Shown: in pieces, positions 41,167 to 49,309 of the stretch | How the letters are laid out: the number at the start of each line of letters is the position of its first letter | How positions within the stretch are numbered: the stretch's first letter is position 1 | DNA from: Micromonospora echinofusca | GTDB taxonomy: Bacteria > Actinomycetota > Actinomycetes > Mycobacteriales > Micromonosporaceae | Direction of reading: 5' to 3' | DNA: 64,000 bases | Assembly (NCBI RefSeq): GCF_900091445.1 | Contig: NZ_LT607733.1 | Span: 2,868,501 to 2,932,500 of the forward strand | Translations under genes and position numbers: made by a program | Notes under the pieces: generated by a model | The model's database searches: none | The model's input: only the letters and a program-made list of their open reading frames with translations | What the model was told of the DNA's origin: nothing

Positions 41167-42024
41167 TCAGCCCTGCGCGGTGGCGTTCTCGGGGCGCGGC
41201 TCGGGCAGCGGCTCCCCGGTCTCCAGCAGCGACTTGAGGCTGGCCAGCAGCTCCGGCCAGCCGCCGCTGCCGTCGAGCTGGCCGCTGACCGCCCGGTACA
41301 TCTCGCTGCCCGGGGAGAAGTCCTCGTGGGTGACGGTCAACTTGACGAACCCGCCGTACGGGGCGATGTCGAAGGTGACCCGGGACCTCCGCTCGCCGAG
41401 TCGGGCCGCCAGCTCCTCGTCGGACCAGCCGAAGTGCGCGGCGTGCTCGGGCTGGAAGCCGTGCCAGCTGTAGGAGAGCCGGCGGAACGGCTCGGCGACC
41501 AGGACGCGCTGGCCGAGGTCGCGGAACTCGCCGCCCGGCTCGTCCTGCCACAGCACGGGGGAGCCGACCCGCCAGTCGGAGCGCAGCGCGACGCCGCCCC
41601 AGTAGCGGCGGGTGAACGCCGGCTCGGTCAGCGCGGTCCAGAGCTTCTCGGGGGTGGTGTTGACGTAGGTGGTGTAGACGAAGGTGGGACTGTCCATCGG
41701 CTCCCGCTCCAGAGCTGTCCGTAGGTCGGCGAGTGCGCGCACCCGCTCGCGGTCGTAGCGGTCGATCCATCGTTCGGCGACGGCGTTGATCGGGACGGGG
41801 TTGAGGTAGTGCAGCTTCTCCCGGCCGCGTCGCACGGTGGTCACCAGGTTGGCCGCCGCCAACACCGCCAGGTGCTTGCTGACCGACTGCCGGGTCATGT
41901 CGAGCCCGGCGCACAGTTCGCGCAGGCTCTGCCCGTTGCGCCGGTTGAGGTCGTCGAGGAGTCGGCGCCGACTCGCGTCGGCCAGCGCCCGGAACACGTC
42001 GTCCACCCTGCTCACCTCGCACAC
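41167..42024 (-). CDS. ArsR-type repressor fused to an SRPBCC (AHSA1) domain
   Basis: 285 residues from GTG 42024 (a second GTG at 42015 is possible). N-terminal winged helix VFRALADASRRRLLDDLNRRNGQSLRELC, recognition helix DMTRQSVSKHLAVLAAANLV (about 8-85). From about 112, an AHSA1/START barrel: FVYTTYVNTTPEKLWTALTEP, TRRYWGG, FVKLTVTHEDFSPGSEM. Elsewhere these two modules are usually separate neighbouring genes, as at 61.0-61.9 kb in this window. It may bind a hydrophobic ligand in the barrel and release DNA. Confidence 0.9.
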   Translation of the reverse strand: MCEVSRVDDVFRALADASRRRLLDDLNRRNGQSLRELCAGLDMTRQSVSKHLAVLAAANLVTTVRRGREKLHYLNPVPINAVAERWIDRYDRERVRALADLRTALEREPMDSPTFVYTTYVNTTPEKLWTALTEPAFTRRYWGGVALRSDWRVGSPVLWQDEPGGEFRDLGQRVLVAEPFRRLSYSWHGFQPEHAAHFGWSDEELAARLGERRSRVTFDIAPYGGFVKLTVTHEDFSPGSEMYRAVSGQLDGSGGWPELLASLKSLLETGEPLPEPRPENATAQG

Positions 42025-42115
42025 GCAGCCACCCGGCTGCCTGTCAGGTTAGACAACCGGACGGCTGCATGTCCAGCGTGCCGCCGCATTCACCCGTCGA
42101 AGGCGGTAGGAGCGG

Positions 42116-42228
42116 TCAGGCCGGGCGGCCGACGTCGTCGTGCAGCAGCCCCACCAGCGCGGAGATGCCCTCCCCGCCGTGGCCCCGGGCGACCGCCCCG
42201 TCCAGCAGGTCCCGCCCCGCGCCCGGCC
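42116..42228 (-). pseudogene. C-terminal remnant of an imine-reductase-like oxidoreductase
   Basis: The minus frame ending at TGA 42116 reads DLLDGAVARGHGGEGISALVGLL, close to the C-terminal helix (LLxxAVAxGHGxxxxSALxxLL) of NAD(P)-dependent imine-reductase/6PGDH-like proteins. Directly upstream it runs into the serpin gene, so the rest has been lost. A short match recalled from family knowledge; treat as tentative. Confidence 0.35.
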
Positions 42229-43338
42229 TCAGGCGGATCTGGCGGGATCGGTCACCCAGCCGGCGAGCAGCACCAGCCCGGAGGGCCGGTGCACGGCGAG
42301 GAAGCCGAAGGGGCGGTCGATGTCGAGGCGTACCCGCCGCCTGCGCGCGGTGACCGGCCGAGGCGCCGAACCCGCCCGCGTGGAGACGGCGGTCACCGCG
42401 GCCGCGCGGAACCCCGCCGCGCCGAACGTCGCCGTCGCGCTCTGCCGCGCCTGCGACACGGCCAACGGGCGGGCGATGCCGGGGAAGTGGTCGCCGTCGC
42501 CGACGGCGGTGGCGAGACCGAACAGCGCGGCCCGCGCCAGCAGGTCGTGGTCGGCGCGGACGGTGAAGCCCACGGTGGAGACGAACAGCTCGGGCCGGTC
42601 GTCGTACGCCTCCACGACCTGTTCGTCGACGCCGGGGCCGGCGGCGACGGGCAGCGCGGACGGTGCGCCGATGGCGCCGATCGCGGCCGGCAGCACCTGC
42701 GCCGCCCCGCGCCCCGGCGTGCCCAGGGCGAGCACCACGTCGACGTCCTCGGCACCGCGTACGGTCAGCAGGCTCACCGGGCCGGCGGCGGTGTCGACGG
42801 CCCGTAGCGCGTCGAGGTCGTGGCCGATCCGGCTCAGCCCGGCCAGCCGGCGCCCGCGCCACGGCCCGGCGGCCGGCTGGCACCAGGCGTCGCGGAACGG
42901 CTCGGCCCACCCGGTCCGCAGCGACAGGGCGTTGGCCAGGACCATCGCCGTGGTCGGGGCGACCCGCACCGGCATCCGGCGGATCAGGCCGTCGGTGTGC
43001 GTGGCGACCCACTCGTCGAGGGCGGCCTGGTCGTGCGCCGGGTCGCCGGTCAGCTCCCCGCGCATGGCCGCCGGCACCTCGCGCAGCCACCGGTCGGTCA
43101 GCGGCAGGTCCCGCCGTGCCCAGGCGGCGAGGGCCAGCCGGGTGGTGGGGGAGCGGTCCAGGTCGAAGCGGGTCGGGTCCGGCGCGACCGCGAGCAGCTC
43201 GTCGCGGGCCGGGCCGGCGGCGTAACGGGCGAGCAGCGCCAGCAGCGGGTAGACGCCGGCGCCGGAGACGACCGTCTGGCCGCCGTCGAGGGCGGACGCC
43301 CAGCGGGCGGTGAGCGCGTTGACGGCGATGGTGCTCAT
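42229..43338 (-). CDS. Serpin-family protease inhibitor
   Basis: 369 residues from ATG 43338 (GGAGG upstream). Serpin core: TARWASALDGGQTVVSGAGVYPLLALL at the start, ANALSLRTGWAEPF (the NAxYFKxxW equivalent, about 138), hinge TFGAAGFRAAAVTAVSTRAG (about 300-318) with small residues as in inhibitory serpins, then the exposed loop and the C-terminal IDRPFGFLAVHRPSGLVLLAGWVTDP. No signal peptide, so it is cytoplasmic. The P1 residue cannot be set safely; the loop around 315-330 is rich in Arg and Pro, hinting at trypsin-like targets. Confidence 0.88.
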   Translation of the reverse strand: MSTIAVNALTARWASALDGGQTVVSGAGVYPLLALLARYAAGPARDELLAVAPDPTRFDLDRSPTTRLALAAWARRDLPLTDRWLREVPAAMRGELTGDPAHDQAALDEWVATHTDGLIRRMPVRVAPTTAMVLANALSLRTGWAEPFRDAWCQPAAGPWRGRRLAGLSRIGHDLDALRAVDTAAGPVSLLTVRGAEDVDVVLALGTPGRGAAQVLPAAIGAIGAPSALPVAAGPGVDEQVVEAYDDRPELFVSTVGFTVRADHDLLARAALFGLATAVGDGDHFPGIARPLAVSQARQSATATFGAAGFRAAAVTAVSTRAGSAPRPVTARRRRVRLDIDRPFGFLAVHRPSGLVLLAGWVTDPARSA

Positions 43339-43400
43339 GGGGGCGGCGTCCTCCGGGGGCGAGGTGACCGTCGCCCGGCGGCGACCGCTGGCACCCTACC

Positions 43401-43485
43401 GCCGCCCGCCGCCCGCCGCCCGCCGCCCGCCGCCCGCCGCCCGCCGCCCGCCGCCCGCCGCCCGCCGCCCGCCGCCCGCCGCCCG
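43401..43485. repeat. Heptanucleotide tandem repeat, about twelve copies of GCCGCCC
   Basis: Pure 7-bp repeat in the divergent gap between serpin (start 43338, minus) and lycopene cyclase (start 43557, plus). The unit is not a multiple of three and no gene runs across. The minus strand reads (GGGCGGC)n, able to form G-quadruplexes. Confidence 0.95.
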
Positions 43486-43556
43486 AGGGCCGGGCCGGAG
43501 GGCGGCAGGGCTGGTCGGTGGCGGGACGGCACGGGCGGTGTGGCAGCGTGGGCGGC

Positions 43557-44807
43557 GTGAACACCTGCGCACCGCTGGACGTCGACCTGGCGCTGGTCGG
43601 TGGCGGCGGCGCCGCGTCGCTGGTCCTCGCGGCCCTGGACCGGCACGGCGTGCGCGACCTGCGGGTCGCCGTCGTCGACCCGGTCCACCGGCGCGGGCAG
43701 GACCGGACCTGGGCGTTCTGGGACCGGCCCGGCAGCGACCTGGACCCGCTGCTGGCCGCGAGCTGGCCCCAGGTCGAGGTGGCGACGTCCGCCGGCCGCC
43801 GCGTCCTCGACCTCGCCCCCCTGCGGTACGCCATGCTGCGCTCGGGCCCGGTCTACGACCGGGCCGCCGAGGCCGAGCGGCGGCTCGGGGTGCAGCGGCT
43901 CGTGGCACCCGTCGACGCCCTGCACGACGACGGTGATCGCGTGCTGGTGCGTACGGGCGGGGGCGGCCCGACCGTCCGCGCGTCCTGGGTGCTGGACTCC
44001 CGGCCCCGGCCGCCCCGGCGACCCGGGCGCACCAACTGGCTCCAGCACTTCCGGGGCTGGTGGCTGGAGTCCGACGCGCCGGTCTTCGATCCGGCGCGGG
44101 CCGTCCTGATGGACTTCCGCACCCCGCAGCCCGACCGGGGCGTGTCGTTCGGCTACGTCCTGCCGGTCAGCGACCGGTACGCCCTGGTGGAGTACACCGA
44201 GTTCGGCCCCGACCTGCTCACCGACGCCGGCTACGACGCGGCCCTGGCGGGCTACCGGGACCTGCTCGGCCTCGACCCGGCCGGGCTCACGGTCCGCGAG
44301 GTGGAGAACGGCGTGATCCCGATGACCGACGGCCCGTTCGAGGCCCGGCCCTCACCCCGGGTGGTCCGCCTCGGCACGGCCGGCGGCGCCACCCGACCGT
44401 CCACCGGCTTCACCTTCTCCGCCATGCACCGCCAGGCCGAGCAGGTCGGCCGTGCCCTCGCCGCCGGCCGCCCGCCGGTACCCGGCCCCGCGTACCCCCG
44501 TCGGCACCGCTGGATGGACGCGGTCGCGCTGCGGGCGCTGGACGCCGGCGGCGTCGGCGGGCCGGACTTCTTCGGTCGGCTCTTCGAGCGCAACCCCGCC
44601 GAGCGGGTGCTGCGGTTCCTCGACGGCGCCACCAGCCCGGCGGAGGAGGTGGCGCTGATGAGTTCCACCCGGCTGGCGCCGATGGTCGCCGCCACGGCCG
44701 GCGACGCCGCGGCCCGGCTGCGCGACCGCGTCGATCCGGCCCGCCGCTCCGCGACGTGGACGGTCCCGCGACCGGTCGTCGGCGGCCGGGCCGACGCCGA
44801 CGGCTGA
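43557..44807 (+). CDS. crtY: Lycopene beta-cyclase family protein
   Basis: 416 residues from GTG 43557. FAD/NAD site DLALVGGGGAASLVLAAL near the start, RTWAFWD (about 45), SFGYVLPVSDRYALVEYTEF (about 197-216), ENGVIPMTDGPF, and RLGTAGGATRPSTGFTFSAMHRQA, all hallmarks of CrtY/CrtL-type cyclases. It would close the ends of lycopene to give beta-ionone rings. No other carotenoid gene is in the window, so either the rest lies elsewhere or this copy has another polyene substrate. Confidence 0.85.
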   Translation: MNTCAPLDVDLALVGGGGAASLVLAALDRHGVRDLRVAVVDPVHRRGQDRTWAFWDRPGSDLDPLLAASWPQVEVATSAGRRVLDLAPLRYAMLRSGPVYDRAAEAERRLGVQRLVAPVDALHDDGDRVLVRTGGGGPTVRASWVLDSRPRPPRRPGRTNWLQHFRGWWLESDAPVFDPARAVLMDFRTPQPDRGVSFGYVLPVSDRYALVEYTEFGPDLLTDAGYDAALAGYRDLLGLDPAGLTVREVENGVIPMTDGPFEARPSPRVVRLGTAGGATRPSTGFTFSAMHRQAEQVGRALAAGRPPVPGPAYPRRHRWMDAVALRALDAGGVGGPDFFGRLFERNPAERVLRFLDGATSPAEEVALMSSTRLAPMVAATAGDAAARLRDRVDPARRSATWTVPRPVVGGRADADG

Positions 44808-44819
44808 GCGCCCGCCGCC

Positions 44820-45923
44820 TCAGCCGGCGCGGACGGCGTCGCGGACGAGGACGCGCAGCTCCTCCATCGGGTCGCCGTCGCCCGCGCTGAGCAGCGTCTT
44901 CGTCGCGGCCACGGTCAGGCCGAGCTCCGGATAGGCGTACGCGAGGCTGCCGCCGCTGCCCGCGCAGCCGAACGCCCCGTCCGACTCGACCGCGTATCCC
45001 AGTCCGAAGCTCGCCTCCTGACCGAAGACCCACTCCGTGCCGCGCACCGCCACGGCACCGACCTCCCGCAGCCGCGCGGGCGAGATCAGGCGTACGCCGT
45101 CGACCTCGCCGATCAGCGCGGCGAACATCCGGGCCATGGCCCGGGCGGACATCGTGCCGGTGGCCGGGACGTCGGCGCGGAGGAACTCGGGTCGGGTGCC
45201 GACGGAGGCGTCCGGCCGGAGACCGGGCGGGGCGACCCGGTCGAAGTTCGGCAGGTTGGCGGCGGCCCAGTCCAGCATCGCGGACAGGTTGCGGTCGGCG
45301 ACCGGGGCCAGCCGGTTCAGATCGGCCTCGGGCACCCCGAGGAACAGCTCCCCGGGTACGCCGAGCGGCCCGGCGACGTCCTCGGCGAGCACCCGCGAGA
45401 TCCGCCGGCCGGTGACCCGCCGGACCACCTCGCCGATCAGCCAGCCGAAGGTCCAGGCGTGGTACGCGAGCACGTCGCCCGGAGCCCAGAGCGGCACGCT
45501 GTCGGCGACGATCCCGCACATCCGGTCCCAGTCGCCGGCGTCGGCGACGGTGACGTCGGGCGGCAACGCGGGCACGCCCGCCGTGTGGGTCAGCACGTGC
45601 CGCAGGGTGACGCCACCCTTGCCGTGGCGGGCGAACTCCGGCCACACCTCGGCGATGCGCAGGTCGTAGTCGAGCACGCCCCGCTCGGCGAGCACGTGTG
45701 CCACGGTCGCGGTGAGCCCCTTGCCGGTCGACGCGCCCCAGATCGGCGTGCCGGAGGTCAGCGGTCGGCCAGTGGCGCGGTCGGCCACGCCCGCCACCTC
45801 GTCCACCACCTGCGTCCCGTGCAGGTACGCGGCCACCTGCACGCCGTCCTCCCGGCCGGCGGCCACCAACTCGTCGATCCGCGCGCGTACCTCGGCCCGC
45901 AGGCCGTCCCATCTCCCCGTCAC
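44820..45923 (-). CDS. Beta-lactamase-fold serine hydrolase (class C/EstB-like)
   Basis: 367 residues from GTG 45923. Catalytic Ser-x-x-Lys in WGASTGKGLTATVAHVL (about residue 60), the Tyr motif YHAWTFGWLIGEVV (about 150), and a late GCAGSGGS block in place of KTG. No signal peptide. These proteins are esterases or peptidases rather than true beta-lactamases. Convergent with crtY, 12 bases apart. Confidence 0.87.
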   Translation of the reverse strand: MTGRWDGLRAEVRARIDELVAAGREDGVQVAAYLHGTQVVDEVAGVADRATGRPLTSGTPIWGASTGKGLTATVAHVLAERGVLDYDLRIAEVWPEFARHGKGGVTLRHVLTHTAGVPALPPDVTVADAGDWDRMCGIVADSVPLWAPGDVLAYHAWTFGWLIGEVVRRVTGRRISRVLAEDVAGPLGVPGELFLGVPEADLNRLAPVADRNLSAMLDWAAANLPNFDRVAPPGLRPDASVGTRPEFLRADVPATGTMSARAMARMFAALIGEVDGVRLISPARLREVGAVAVRGTEWVFGQEASFGLGYAVESDGAFGCAGSGGSLAYAYPELGLTVAATKTLLSAGDGDPMEELRVLVRDAVRAG

Positions 45924-46020
45924 GGGAGGCCATCCTGCCAGCGGCCGGGTGGCGGATCACACCCATTTTCCGCAGACCACGCCGCGGCCCCCGACAGCGG
46001 GGCCGGCGACGCCGATTCGG

Positions 46021-46032
46021 TAGGTTGCCGCC
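46021..46032 (+). promoter_or_regulatory. Leaderless promoter -10 of rnhA
   Basis: TAGGTT (46021-46026) ends six bases before ATG 46033, so the transcript probably begins at the start codon. There is no ribosome site upstream, which agrees. Confidence 0.5.
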
Positions 46033-46512
46033 ATGGTGGACGAGACGGCCGGCAGGGTCGTGCAGATCTGGACCGACGGCGCGTGCAGCGGCAACCCCGG
46101 CCCCGGCGGGTGGGGCGTGGTGCTGCGCTACGGCGCGCACGAACGGGAGCTGTGCGGGGGCGAGGCGACCCCCACCACCAACAACCGGATGGAGCTGATG
46201 GCGGCCATCCAGGCCCTGGAGAGCCTGACCCGCTCCGTCACCGTCGAGCTGCACACCGACAGCACGTACGTGCGCAACGGCATCACGAGCTGGCTGGCGT
46301 CGTGGAAGCGCAACGGGTGGCGTACGGCCGCGAAGCAGCCGGTCAAGAACGCCGACCTGTGGCAGCGGCTGGAGGCCGCCTGCGCCCGGCACGAGGTCAC
46401 CTGGCTGTGGGTGAAGGGGCACAACGGTCACCCGGAGAACGAGCGCGCCGACGCGCTGGCCAACCGGGGCATGACCGAGGCCCGCACGTCGGCGGTGCCC
46501 GCCGGACGCTGA
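46033..46512 (+). CDS. rnhA: Ribonuclease HI
   Basis: 159 residues. Active-site carboxylates: Asp in [16 protein letters not shown] (about 14), Glu in [13 protein letters not shown] (about 52), Asp in [12 protein letters not shown] (about 74), and the last Asp in [11 protein letters not shown] (about 138). Substrate handle [24 protein letters not shown] is present. It cuts the RNA strand of RNA-DNA hybrids. Full length; stands alone. Confidence 0.96.
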   Translation: MVDETAGRVVQIWTDGACSGNPGPGGWGVVLRYGAHERELCGGEATPTTNNRMELMAAIQALESLTRSVTVELHTDSTYVRNGITSWLASWKRNGWRTAAKQPVKNADLWQRLEAACARHEVTWLWVKGHNGHPENERADALANRGMTEARTSAVPAGR

Positions 46513-46526
46513 CCGGTCCGGCGGGC
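46497..46526 (+). terminator. Stem-loop overlapping the rnhA stop codon
   Basis: GCCCGCCGGAC (46497-46507) pairs perfectly with GTCCGGCGGGC (46516-46526); the TGA lies in the loop region. Confidence 0.6.
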
Positions 46527-46536
46527 GGCGGTCAGA

Positions 46537-46767
46537 TCACTCGGTGCGGCTCGGGTCGGCGGTGCCGGAGACGGCGTCCACGTCGTAGCCGGCGCGGCTG
46601 ACCTCCCTGGCCGGGCGTCGGTCGTCGGCCGGCAGGTCGGCGAAGTCGTCGCCGGTGTCGTCGGTGGTGTGCAGGGACTCGCCCGGTGGTCGCAGCGACG
46701 CCTGCATGGCGGTCGCGCCGTCCGGCTCGTCGGTGGCGGCCTGGTCGAAACGCTTCTGTTCGGTCAT
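46537..46767 (-). CDS. Small acidic hypothetical protein
   Basis: 76 residues from ATG 46767 with CAGGAG eight bases upstream. Starts TEQKRFDQAATDEP; strongly acidic middle TTDDTGDDFADLPADD; no cysteines, no membrane segment. Probably disordered. No family recognised. Convergent with rnhA. Confidence 0.6.
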   Translation of the reverse strand: MTEQKRFDQAATDEPDGATAMQASLRPPGESLHTTDDTGDDFADLPADDRRPAREVSRAGYDVDAVSGTADPSRTE

Positions 46768-46873
46768 GCCGCACTCCTGCCCCCGTGGCCTGCCGCCAAA
46801 CGCGGGTCCTTTCCGGTCCTGCGGCTGCACGGGCGCCCGACTGCCGCTCGGCGTCGTTCCGCCCCCTGGTCGG

Positions 46874-47110
46874 TCAGCGTGGCGCGTCCGGGTGGCCCGG
46901 CATGGTGGAGCCGCCGCTGGAACTGCCCGACGCGCCGCCCGCCATGCCGGAGCCGTCGTCCTCGGTGACCAGGCCGGGCTTCTCCGTCGTGTCGTCCGGC
47001 GCCGGGACGTCGGTGTCCGCCTCGACCTGGACCAGCCGTGCCTGGCCGGCCTCGTCCTCGGCGTGCGCCGGGTCGACCGGCAGCTCACCGTCGCGCGCCC
47101 GATACCCCAC
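46874..47110 (-). CDS. Small acidic hypothetical protein
   Basis: 78 residues from GTG 47110, chosen for GGGAGG five bases upstream. GYRARDGELPVDPAHAEDE, EADTDVPAPDDTTEKPG and a Gly/Ser tail. Disordered by composition and similar in style to the small gene downstream, with which it may share a transcript. Confidence 0.55.
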   Translation of the reverse strand: MGYRARDGELPVDPAHAEDEAGQARLVQVEADTDVPAPDDTTEKPGLVTEDDGSGMAGGASGSSSGGSTMPGHPDAPR

Positions 47111-47221
47111 CGCTGCCTCCCGTGCCGTTGCCGTTGCCGTTGCGGCCCCGGCTACCCGCACCCCTCCCCCCGAAACCCCGGCCCCGCCGGCCCGGCCCGC
47201 CCTGTCGCGAAGAACGGGGGG

Positions 47222-48112
47222 TCAGCGGCGGCGGGTGGGGCGGGTGGGGGAGCGGGGTGGGCGGGGCTGGGGGGTGAGGGACAGGGCGGACCAGTGGTGG
47301 GGGCGGGTGCGGCCGGGGGGTAGGGCGGTGTGCCCGTCGCCCCGGGCCGCGTCGAGCTGCGACTGGTGCAGGAACAGGCTGCCGGACAGGTCCGCGCCGC
47401 GCAGGTCGGCCCCGCGCAGGTCGGCGCCGGTGAGGTCGGCCAGGCCGAGGTCGACGCCGCGCAGGTCGGCGCCGATCAGCAGCGCCCCGCGCAGGTTCGC
47501 CCGGCGCAGGTCGGCCCGGCGCAGGTCGACGCCGAACAGTTGGGCGCCCCGCCGATCCGCGCCCGGGCGGCCGCCCCGGGCCCGCGCCGCGTCCCCGGCG
47601 CGCGACAGCAGCGGGTTGACCCGCCCCCGGTACGCGTCCACGTCGAGCGCCACCAGCGTCTCGGCGGGCTCCCGGGCCAGCCGCTCGGTCTCGCCGAGCG
47701 CGACGGACAACTCGCCGCGCAGCGGCTGCGGTGGACGCGTCGCGAGGGCCTCGGTCAGATACCAGAGCAGCTCGTGCAGCGGCCGCATCACCGCGAACGT
47801 GTCGAACATGAGCGGCGCCGTCTGCGGCGCGTCGCGCCAGTCCCGGCCAGCGAAGGTGGTCTGGGCCACCCGCTGCCCGGCGCCGAAGCAGTCGAAGACG
47901 GTGCAGCCGGGAAAGCCCCGGCCGCGCAGGTCGGCGTGGATGCCGCAGCGCGAGTCGGCCCGCAGGTTCGGGCAGGGCTGGCCGGCGGGCTTGTCGATGG
48001 CGAAGTCGGCGGACGCGGAGAAGGCCGGTGCGACGCAGCAGAGCCCGAAGCACCGGGCGCAGTCGGCGCGCAGCCCGTCCGCCATCGACGCCGCCGCGGG
48101 GGTTTCCGACAC
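47222..48112 (-). CDS. Cys-rich domain protein with C-terminal pentapeptide repeats
   Basis: 296 residues from GTG 48112 (AGGAGA nine bases upstream). N-terminal about 80 residues hold nine cysteines: [37 protein letters not shown], possibly a metal or Fe-S site. A helical middle follows. Residues about 205-265 contain ten or so A(D/N)LRG pentapeptide units ([19 protein letters not shown] and on), a right-handed quadrilateral helix. Such helices mimic DNA in gyrase-protecting proteins but often have other uses. C-terminal 35 residues are Pro/Arg-rich. Confidence 0.82.
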   Translation of the reverse strand: MSETPAAASMADGLRADCARCFGLCCVAPAFSASADFAIDKPAGQPCPNLRADSRCGIHADLRGRGFPGCTVFDCFGAGQRVAQTTFAGRDWRDAPQTAPLMFDTFAVMRPLHELLWYLTEALATRPPQPLRGELSVALGETERLAREPAETLVALDVDAYRGRVNPLLSRAGDAARARGGRPGADRRGAQLFGVDLRRADLRRANLRGALLIGADLRGVDLGLADLTGADLRGADLRGADLSGSLFLHQSQLDAARGDGHTALPPGRTRPHHWSALSLTPQPRPPRSPTRPTRRR

Positions 48113-48325
48113 GCTGACCGTTCTCCTGCCGTTCGGGGGTCTCCCGCCGGCGGCCTCGCGGGCGGGGGCTCCCATTGTCCCGCCCCCGTGAGGGCCACCG
48201 GGCCGCAGGGTGCGCGGCCAACGCCCCGGGCGCGGGGAGCCGCGGCGCACCGTCTGCGTGGCCCACACCGGGCGCGGTGGGGCCGCGGCGCGCCGACTGG
48301 CGTTCGGCGGGGGCCCCGCCTGCGC

Positions 48326-49138
48326 TCAGCCCTCCACCGAGCGCCAGTCGTGCGACTCCAGCGCGTTGGCCTGTGGGCCCATCATCAGCATGCCGCCGTC
48401 GACCGGCCAGGACGCGCCCGTGACGTACGCGGCGGCGGGCGAGGCGAGCAGCGCGACCACGGCGGCCACCTCCCGCGCGTCCCCCGGGCGCCCGACCGGC
48501 ACCCCGGGGCGTTCCTGCGTGAACGGGTCGACGTCCTCCTGGCCGGTCATCGGGGTGGCGATCTCACCCGGGGCGACCGCGTTGACGGTGATGCCGTCCG
48601 CCGCCAGTTCCTGCGCCATCACCCTGGTCAGCAGGCCTAGCCCGCCCTTCGCGGCGCAGTACGCTGCCGAGCCGACCCGGGGCGCATGCTCGTGCACGCT
48701 GGTGATGTTGACGATCCGGCCGCCCAGCCCTGCGGCGCGCATCCGCCGGGCGGCCCGCTGCCCGCACAGGAACGGCCCGTCGAGGTCGACGGAGAGCACC
48801 TCGCGCCACTGCTCCCAGCCGGTGTCGACGAACGGTGTGGACGCCCCGGTGCCGGCGTTGTTGACGAGTACGCCGAGGCCACCGAGGCGGTCCGCCAGCT
48901 CGTCGACGACCGCGTCGGCTCCCGGCAGCCGGGTCAGGTCCAGGTGGGCGACCTCGCAGCGCCGGCCGGTGGCGCGTACCTCGGTGGCGGTCCGCTCGGC
49001 GCCCCCGGCGTCGCGGTGCCAGGTGACGCCGACGTCGAAGCCGGCCCCGGCGAGGGCGACGGCGCAGGCCCGGCCGATGCCGGAATCGGCGCCCGTGACG
49101 ATGGCGATCCTCGGGTAGTTCTCGTAACGCGATGGCAT
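48326..49138 (-). CDS. Short-chain dehydrogenase/reductase (SDR)
   Basis: 270 residues from ATG 49138. Classical SDR: TGADSGIG cofactor loop (15-22), NNAG (about 93), catalytic Ser in NITSVHEH (about 147), Tyr-x-x-x-Lys in YCAAKGG (about 160), and PGEIATPM. The C-terminal GASWPVDGGMLMMGPQ is common in glucose-dehydrogenase-like members. Substrate not predictable. Stands alone. Confidence 0.9.
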   Translation of the reverse strand: MPSRYENYPRIAIVTGADSGIGRACAVALAGAGFDVGVTWHRDAGGAERTATEVRATGRRCEVAHLDLTRLPGADAVVDELADRLGGLGVLVNNAGTGASTPFVDTGWEQWREVLSVDLDGPFLCGQRAARRMRAAGLGGRIVNITSVHEHAPRVGSAAYCAAKGGLGLLTRVMAQELAADGITVNAVAPGEIATPMTGQEDVDPFTQERPGVPVGRPGDAREVAAVVALLASPAAAYVTGASWPVDGGMLMMGPQANALESHDWRSVEG

Positions 49139-49309
49139 GTCGGCGCACTACCCGTTCCATGCGAATGCAACCATGCGTCGATCCCCGTCTATGCAGGGGA
49201 TTGTCCGCGTCGATGCGTTCTGACATCCTCCACCGTGGACGCTGCCAGCGACGGTCGCCAATCCGGAGGGCCGCACTGAGGTGGCGCCTTCTTCTGCCGG
49301 AGGGACCTC

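Noticed and set aside
43401..43485. CRISPR-like array
   Set aside because: The repeat is a pure 7-bp tandem without spacers.
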